DNA from: Verrucomicrobia bacterium UBA1211
GTDB taxonomy: Bacteria; Verrucomicrobiota; Kiritimatiellia; RFP12; UBA1067
Direction of reading: 5' to 3'
NCBI GenBank assembly: GCA_002309585.1
Contig: DBXN01000110.1
Location: 715 to 10,411 of the forward strand
Length of the DNA: 9,697 nt
Both the position numbers and the translations under genes were made by a program. This document shows, one piece after another, positions 5,415 to 9,697 of this stretch. Under the pieces are notes generated by a model, which had not been told where the DNA came from, searched no databases, and was given only the letters and a program-made list of their open reading frames with translations. The stretch's first letter is position 1. Each line of letters opens with the position of its first letter.

Positions 5415-7385
5415 ATGAAACATCTGTTATGTTTTCTGGCGGCAGCCAGTTTCTCCACGCTTCTCTCAGCCGACACCAAAGTGTGGCTGGACGAGACTGA
5501 CCTCAGCATGATGACCTCCGGATGGCAGAAAGCCAGGGCGAACACCTCCGTCAACGGTAACCCGCTGAAGGCCGGCCGGAAAAAGTTTGAGCGCGGGGTC
5601 GGTACCCATGCCGACAGCATCATGGTTTTCGAGACGAACGGCAACGCCCTCTCGTTCGAGGCGGAAGTCGCGGTTGACGACGAGGAGATCAACCGGGGCC
5701 ACGGCAGTGTGGTGTTCCAGGTCATCGCGGACAAGAAAATCGTCGCCGACACGGGCGTCATGAAGTCCCGCGAACCGCCGAAGAAGATCAGCGTGGACCT
5801 CACCGGCGCGAAGACGGTGATGCTGGTGGTGACCGGCGGCGGAGACGGCATTGACTTCGACCACGCCGACTGGTGCAACGCCTTCTTCACCGTGAAGGAC
5901 GGCACCACCATCAAACCGGTCAAGGGCGGCAACTTCTCGGACCAGCTGGGCATTATCTCCCCCGCGATCCCGGCGGAGCCCCGAATCAACGGGGCGGGCG
6001 CGTTCGGCGTCCGGCCGACCCATCCGATCCTCTACACCCTGCCGGTCTCCGGTGACCGCCCGATGACCTTGAGCGCGGCCGGGTTGCCGGAGGGGGCGAA
6101 ATTCGACCCCGCGACGGGAATGCTCTCCGGCGCGGTCGCGAAACCGGGCCACTATCCGATCACCTTCACCGCGAAAAACAGCAAGGGCAGCGCCTCGCGC
6201 ACCATCGATCTGGTCGTCGGGGAGACGATCGCCCTGACCCCGCCGATGGGTTGGAACTCCTGGAACTGCTTCGCCGGCAAGGTCTCGGACGTGAACATCC
6301 GCCAGGCCGCAGACGCGATGAAAAAGTCCGGGCTGATCAACCACGGCTGGACCTACATCAACATCGACGACTTCTGGCAGAACCGTCCGGGAGAGACCCA
6401 TGACCAGACCCTCATCGGGCCGGAACGCGACGCGAACGGAAAGATCGTCTGCAACAAGCGCTTCCCGGACATGAAGGCCCTCACCGCCTATGTGCACGGT
6501 CTCGGCCTGAAGATCGGCCTCTACTCCTCGCCGGGCCCGAAGACCTGCGGCGGTTGCACGGGCAGTTACCAGCACGAGTGGCAGGACGCCGAAACCTACG
6601 CCGAGTGGGGTTTCGACTATCTGAAGCATGACTGGTGCAGCTATGGCGGCGTTCCGCATGAGAGCGGGCTGAAGGGACTCATGAAGCCCTACATCCTGAT
6701 GTCCACCGCCCTCCGCGCCCAAAACCGCGATATCATCCTGAGTCTCTGCCAGTACGGGATGGGCAACGTCTCGGCCTGGGGTAAGATGTCGGGCGGCCAG
6801 TGCTGGCGCACCACGGGCGATATCGTCGACACCTGGGGCAGCATGATCAACATCGCGAACGCCCAGGACGGTCTGGAACTCTTCACGGGACCCGGCTCCT
6901 GGAACGATCCGGACATGCTGATCGTCGGTATGGTCGGCTGGGGCAATCTCCACCCGACGCGTCTGACCCCGAACGAGCAGTACACCCACATGTCGCTCTG
7001 GTGTCTCTTCAGTTCGCCGCTGCTGATCGGTTGCGACATGACCCAGCTGGATGCCTTCACCCTGAGCCTCCTGACGAATGACGAAGTGCTCGCCATCAAC
7101 CAGGACCTGCTCGGCAAGGCCGCGGGCCGTGTGGCGCGGGATGAGAACTTCGACATTTGGGCGCGTCCGCTCGCGGACGGCGGCACTGCCGTCGGCATCG
7201 TCAACAAGAGCCTCTTCCCGCAGAATGGGATCTTCAAGCTGAAGGATGCCGGCCTGAGCGGTAAATACCGGATGCGTGACCTCTGGCGGCAGAAGGATCT
7301 CGGCGAGATTGAGGGCGAGTACCATCTTGAGGTGCTCGGCCACGCGACGCAATTCATCAAACTGTCGCCCGTCGCCGCCCAGTAG
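5415..7385 (+). CDS. Secreted GH27 alpha-galactosidase with NPCBM and Ig-like domains
   Basis: This enzyme is predicted to cleave terminal alpha-galactose (or alpha-N-acetylgalactosamine) from glycans outside the cytoplasm. The 656-residue precursor starts with a signal peptide (MKHLLCFLAAASFSTLLSA, cleavage near residue 19). Next come an NPCBM-type carbohydrate-binding domain (about 20-161, with FERGVGTHADS) and a putative Ig-like module (about 195-268, with LPEGAKFDPATGMLSG). The GH27 barrel runs from about 272 to 560 and opens with TPPMGWNSWNCF (275-286). The nucleophile Asp406 is in DYLKHDWC, and the acid/base Asp469 is in WRTTGDI. GPGSWNDPDM (492-501) is also conserved. A C-terminal beta domain completes it. 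Both catalytic aspartates are present, so activity is likely; substrate choice within GH27 cannot be read here. The ATG at 5415 follows AAAGG. An earlier in-frame ATG at 5361 would put the proposed -10 inside the gene and spoil the signal peptide. Confidence 0.93.
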   Translation: MKHLLCFLAAASFSTLLSADTKVWLDETDLSMMTSGWQKARANTSVNGNPLKAGRKKFERGVGTHADSIMVFETNGNALSFEAEVAVDDEEINRGHGSVVFQVIADKKIVADTGVMKSREPPKKISVDLTGAKTVMLVVTGGGDGIDFDHADWCNAFFTVKDGTTIKPVKGGNFSDQLGIISPAIPAEPRINGAGAFGVRPTHPILYTLPVSGDRPMTLSAAGLPEGAKFDPATGMLSGAVAKPGHYPITFTAKNSKGSASRTIDLVVGETIALTPPMGWNSWNCFAGKVSDVNIRQAADAMKKSGLINHGWTYINIDDFWQNRPGETHDQTLIGPERDANGKIVCNKRFPDMKALTAYVHGLGLKIGLYSSPGPKTCGGCTGSYQHEWQDAETYAEWGFDYLKHDWCSYGGVPHESGLKGLMKPYILMSTALRAQNRDIILSLCQYGMGNVSAWGKMSGGQCWRTTGDIVDTWGSMINIANAQDGLELFTGPGSWNDPDMLIVGMVGWGNLHPTRLTPNEQYTHMSLWCLFSSPLLIGCDMTQLDAFTLSLLTNDEVLAINQDLLGKAAGRVARDENFDIWARPLADGGTAVGIVNKSLFPQNGIFKLKDAGLSGKYRMRDLWRQKDLGEIEGEYHLEVLGHATQFIKLSPVAAQ

Positions 7386-7387
7386 GC

Positions 7388-9322
7388 ATGCCCCGAGACG
7401 GTCACATCCGGATGCTCCCCTTGCACGTCGCGAATAAAATCGCGGCGGGCGAGGTGGTGGAGCGTCCCGCTTCCGTCGTCAAGGAATTGATGGAGAACGC
7501 GATCGATGCGGGGGGAACCCGCATCGACGTGACAGTGACCGCAGGCGGCAGAAAGCTGATTGAAGTCAGGGACAACGGATGCGGGATGAACCGGGACGAT
7601 GCGCTGCTGTGCATCGAACGGCAGGCCACCAGCAAAATCCGCGAGGTGGAGGACATCGAGAAGATCGACACCCTCGGATTCCGCGGCGAGGCCATCCCCT
7701 CCATCGCATCCGTCTCCCGCTTCTCCCTCAAAACCCGGACGAGGGATCAGGACGCCGGCACGGAACTGACGGTCACCGGCGGGACCGTCCAGGAGGTCAA
7801 AGACACCGGCACCCCGGTCGGAACCACGGTCGCCGTCCGGGACCTCTTCTTCAATGTGCCGGCCCGGCGTAAATTCCTCCGCGCCTACCAGACGGAGCAG
7901 GCGCACATCAAATCGGTCTTCACCATCCACGCGCTCGCCCACCCCGCCATCGGCATGAGCCTGACGGCGGATGGCCGTTCGCTGGCGGTCCTCCCGCCGG
8001 ACGCGACATTGGAAGAACGGGTCCGTGATCTGTTCGGCGGCGATTTCCTGGAGGATCTGAAACCGGTCGATGCAGTCTTCGGCGACATCCGTATCTCGGG
8101 ATTCGCCGGACGCCCCACCGTAACCCGCAATGACCGGAGCGAGCAGTACATCTTCATCAACCGCCGCCCCGCAACCGCGCCGATCATCGCATACGCGCTG
8201 CGGGAGGCCTATCCGCCGCTGGACGCCAACCGCAAACCGATTGTCCTTCTCTTCATCGAGATGCCCCCCGGCGACGTCGATGTCAACGTCCACCCGACCA
8301 AGCGGGAGGTCCGTTTCCATAAGCCGGCCGATGTCCGGGAAGCGATCATTCTCGCCATCCGGCGGGCGCTCGGTCTTGAACGCCGCCCCCCGGTATCCGG
8401 CGACGCCCTGTCAAGGGATGGACTACCCGTACCCGCCGTTCCCCCGGTGTCCAACGGAGCATCGAGGACCGATGGCGCGCCGGCGGTGACGCATGTCCCC
8501 TTCGCCGGTCCCTCCGCCCCCCGCGAGTGGCCGGCCGACCAACCCACCCTCCGCGCGCTGGTCCCCGATGCGGCCGGCGCGGCCCATCCGCCCGCATCGG
8601 ATCCCCTGCCCTTCCCCTATCCGGCGGAACCGCTGCCCGATCCCGTGACCTTCACCGTGCCCCCGCCGCCGGCCCCGCTTCCCAAACCCGCCGCCGCTCC
8701 CGATGGTGGCGGCTTGTCCCTTTTCACGCCGGCCGAGGAAGGATCCCCATGGCGGTGGTCCAAAGTGATCGGCCAGATCGGTGACCGTTACCTACTGCTG
8801 GAGACCGACAGCGGCATGGTGACGGTCGATCCCAAAGCGGCCCGCGAACGGGTCCTTTACGAAAGACTGATGGACGGGAATGCCGAACCCGGCTTCACCC
8901 AGAAACTGCTCATCCCCGAAACGGTCTGCCTCCCGCCGAACGATGCCGCGCGGATCAGACGCTTCCTGCCGGTGATTCAGGCGATGGGATTCGGCATCGA
9001 GACTTTCGGTGACGACCATTTCATGATCGAATCCCTCCCGGCGATTCTCGGCGAGGTCTCCTGCCGAACCCTGCTGGCGGACATCGCGCACGATCTGGAG
9101 ACCGTTGGTACCCGGCGCGGCGCCACCAAATGGCGGGAAGAGCTGGTCGCCAAAGCCGCCTGCCGCGCGGTAGTCGGTACCGAGACCCGGCTGGACGGCG
9201 AAGCCGCGCAGAAACTGGTGAACGCGCTGGCCGAGACCCGGATGCCCTACACCTGTCCAAGAGGCAAACCGACCATGATCTTTACCTCCTATCGGGAACT
9301 GGAACGGAAATTCGGACGGTAA
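7388..9322 (+). CDS. mutL: DNA mismatch repair protein MutL
   Basis: MutL is the ATPase that links mismatch recognition by MutS to strand incision and unwinding. The 644-residue protein has an intact N-terminal GHKL ATPase: ANKIAAGEVVERPASVVKE (15-33), ELMENAIDAG with Glu33 and Asn37, RDNGCGM (61-67), GFRGEA (97-102), and the MutL signature RDLFFNVPARRKFL (151-164). A Pro/Ala-rich linker spans about 334-452. The C-terminal dimerisation domain follows (453-644). Its endonuclease motifs are altered: the position of DQHA(x)2E(x)4E reads DPKAARERVLYE (481-492), and CPHGRP reads CPRGKP (623-628). Metal-dependent nicking is therefore doubtful. The ATG at 7388 gives the usual short lead-in to HIRMLP; a second ATG at 7412 is in frame. 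It begins two bases after the galactosidase stop, with no clear Shine-Dalgarno, suggesting coupled translation. No mutS or mutH is visible. Confidence 0.96.
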   Translation: MPRDGHIRMLPLHVANKIAAGEVVERPASVVKELMENAIDAGGTRIDVTVTAGGRKLIEVRDNGCGMNRDDALLCIERQATSKIREVEDIEKIDTLGFRGEAIPSIASVSRFSLKTRTRDQDAGTELTVTGGTVQEVKDTGTPVGTTVAVRDLFFNVPARRKFLRAYQTEQAHIKSVFTIHALAHPAIGMSLTADGRSLAVLPPDATLEERVRDLFGGDFLEDLKPVDAVFGDIRISGFAGRPTVTRNDRSEQYIFINRRPATAPIIAYALREAYPPLDANRKPIVLLFIEMPPGDVDVNVHPTKREVRFHKPADVREAIILAIRRALGLERRPPVSGDALSRDGLPVPAVPPVSNGASRTDGAPAVTHVPFAGPSAPREWPADQPTLRALVPDAAGAAHPPASDPLPFPYPAEPLPDPVTFTVPPPPAPLPKPAAAPDGGGLSLFTPAEEGSPWRWSKVIGQIGDRYLLLETDSGMVTVDPKAARERVLYERLMDGNAEPGFTQKLLIPETVCLPPNDAARIRRFLPVIQAMGFGIETFGDDHFMIESLPAILGEVSCRTLLADIAHDLETVGTRRGATKWREELVAKAACRAVVGTETRLDGEAAQKLVNALAETRMPYTCPRGKPTMIFTSYRELERKFGR

Positions 9323-9697
9323 ATGATGCTTGAGGCCCTACAGAAATGGTTCGGACACACCGCCTTCCGCGAAGGGCAGGAGGCACCGATCCGTGCCGTT
9401 CTCTCGGGACAGGATGCGGTCGTGATCATGCCGACCGGTTCCGGCAAATCGCTCTGCTACCAGTTGGCGGCGATGTTGCTGCCACACACCACGCTGGTCA
9501 TCTCCCCCCTGATCGCCCTCATGAAGGATCAGGTGGATGCGCTGGAACGGCGGGGCATTCCCTCGACCTTCCTCAACTCCTCGGTTCCGCCGGACGAGAT
9601 GGCGGGCCGCCTCTCCGCCCTCGCGCACGGCCGGTACAAGTTGGTCTATATCGCGCCCGAACGGTTCCGTAACCGCCGTTTCATGGAACGGCTCCCC
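9323..9697 (+). CDS. recQ: ATP-dependent DNA helicase RecQ (partial, N-terminal 125 residues)
   Basis: This is a 3'-5' superfamily 2 helicase acting in recombination and replication-fork repair. Only the start is in the window; the frame is open to the right edge. The motifs visible are in the correct order. Motif 0 is FGHTAFREGQ (10-19), the RecQ-specific adenine-recognition element. Walker A is PTGSGKSLCYQ (37-47) with Lys42. Motif Ia is ISPLIALMKDQ (60-70), and YIAPERF follows near residues 111-117. The DEAH box, zinc-binding and HRDC regions lie outside. The gene begins on the base following the mutL stop (TAA at 9320-9322), with ATG repeated at 9323 and 9326, so either could be the start. 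Only a weak purine-rich stretch precedes it. Coupled translation with mutL is expected. Confidence 0.94.
   Translation, partial: MMLEALQKWFGHTAFREGQEAPIRAVLSGQDAVVIMPTGSGKSLCYQLAAMLLPHTTLVISPLIALMKDQVDALERRGIPSTFLNSSVPPDEMAGRLSALAHGRYKLVYIAPERFRNRRFMERLP

Noticed and set aside
5466..7352. A 628-codon open frame on the minus strand, opposite the alpha-galactosidase
   Set aside because: It is fully antisense to a gene with clear GH27 motifs. The product is rich in Arg, Val, His and Asp without any recognisable motif, as expected for the complement of a GC-biased gene.
6689..8320. A 543-codon minus-strand open frame running across the galactosidase-mutL junction
   Set aside because: It overlaps two well-supported plus-strand genes, changes character at the junction and shows no conserved motif.

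Overview
The window is a GC-rich bacterial chromosome segment with dense coding, clear Shine-Dalgarno sequences and no mobile element, tRNA, rRNA or CRISPR array that I can see. Several things together suggest an anaerobic member of the PVC group (Verrucomicrobiota, Kiritimatiellota or Lentisphaerota-like). These are the ferredoxin-dependent indolepyruvate oxidoreductase, a secreted glycosidase with an NPCBM domain, a Gfo/Idh/MocA-family protein, a long (about 300-residue) SAICAR synthetase, and intergenic DNA rich in short G-rich and A-rich repeats. This assignment is an inference from gene content, not a phylogeny.

Left part, minus strand (1-3253): purC (SAICAR synthetase), then iorA and iorB (indolepyruvate:ferredoxin oxidoreductase alpha and beta). 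The gaps are 35 and 12 bases, so this reads as one transcription unit from a promoter just upstream of purC. iorB runs off the left edge. A roughly 250-base non-coding stretch (3188-3437) holds that promoter, short direct repeats and overlapping inverted repeats.

Middle part, minus strand (3438-5292): a Gfo/Idh/MocA-fold protein followed 19 bases later by an unrecognised membrane protein with about seven transmembrane segments. The Gfo/Idh protein keeps the nucleotide-binding fold but has lost the usual catalytic residues (EKP is EQP, and the D/H/D positions of the second motif are W/F/Q). This makes it the most unusual gene here.

Right part, plus strand (5415-9697): a secreted GH27 alpha-galactosidase with NPCBM and Ig-like modules, then mutL and recQ. 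The start of mutL lies 2 bases after the galactosidase stop, and recQ starts on the base after the mutL stop. This couples a glycan-degrading enzyme to two DNA-repair genes. MutL keeps its ATPase motifs but its C-terminal endonuclease motifs are altered. recQ is cut by the right edge.

The 158-base divergent region between the Gfo/Idh gene and the galactosidase holds a candidate promoter for each direction and a perfect 8-bp inverted repeat on the Gfo/Idh side. It is the best candidate regulatory site in the window.
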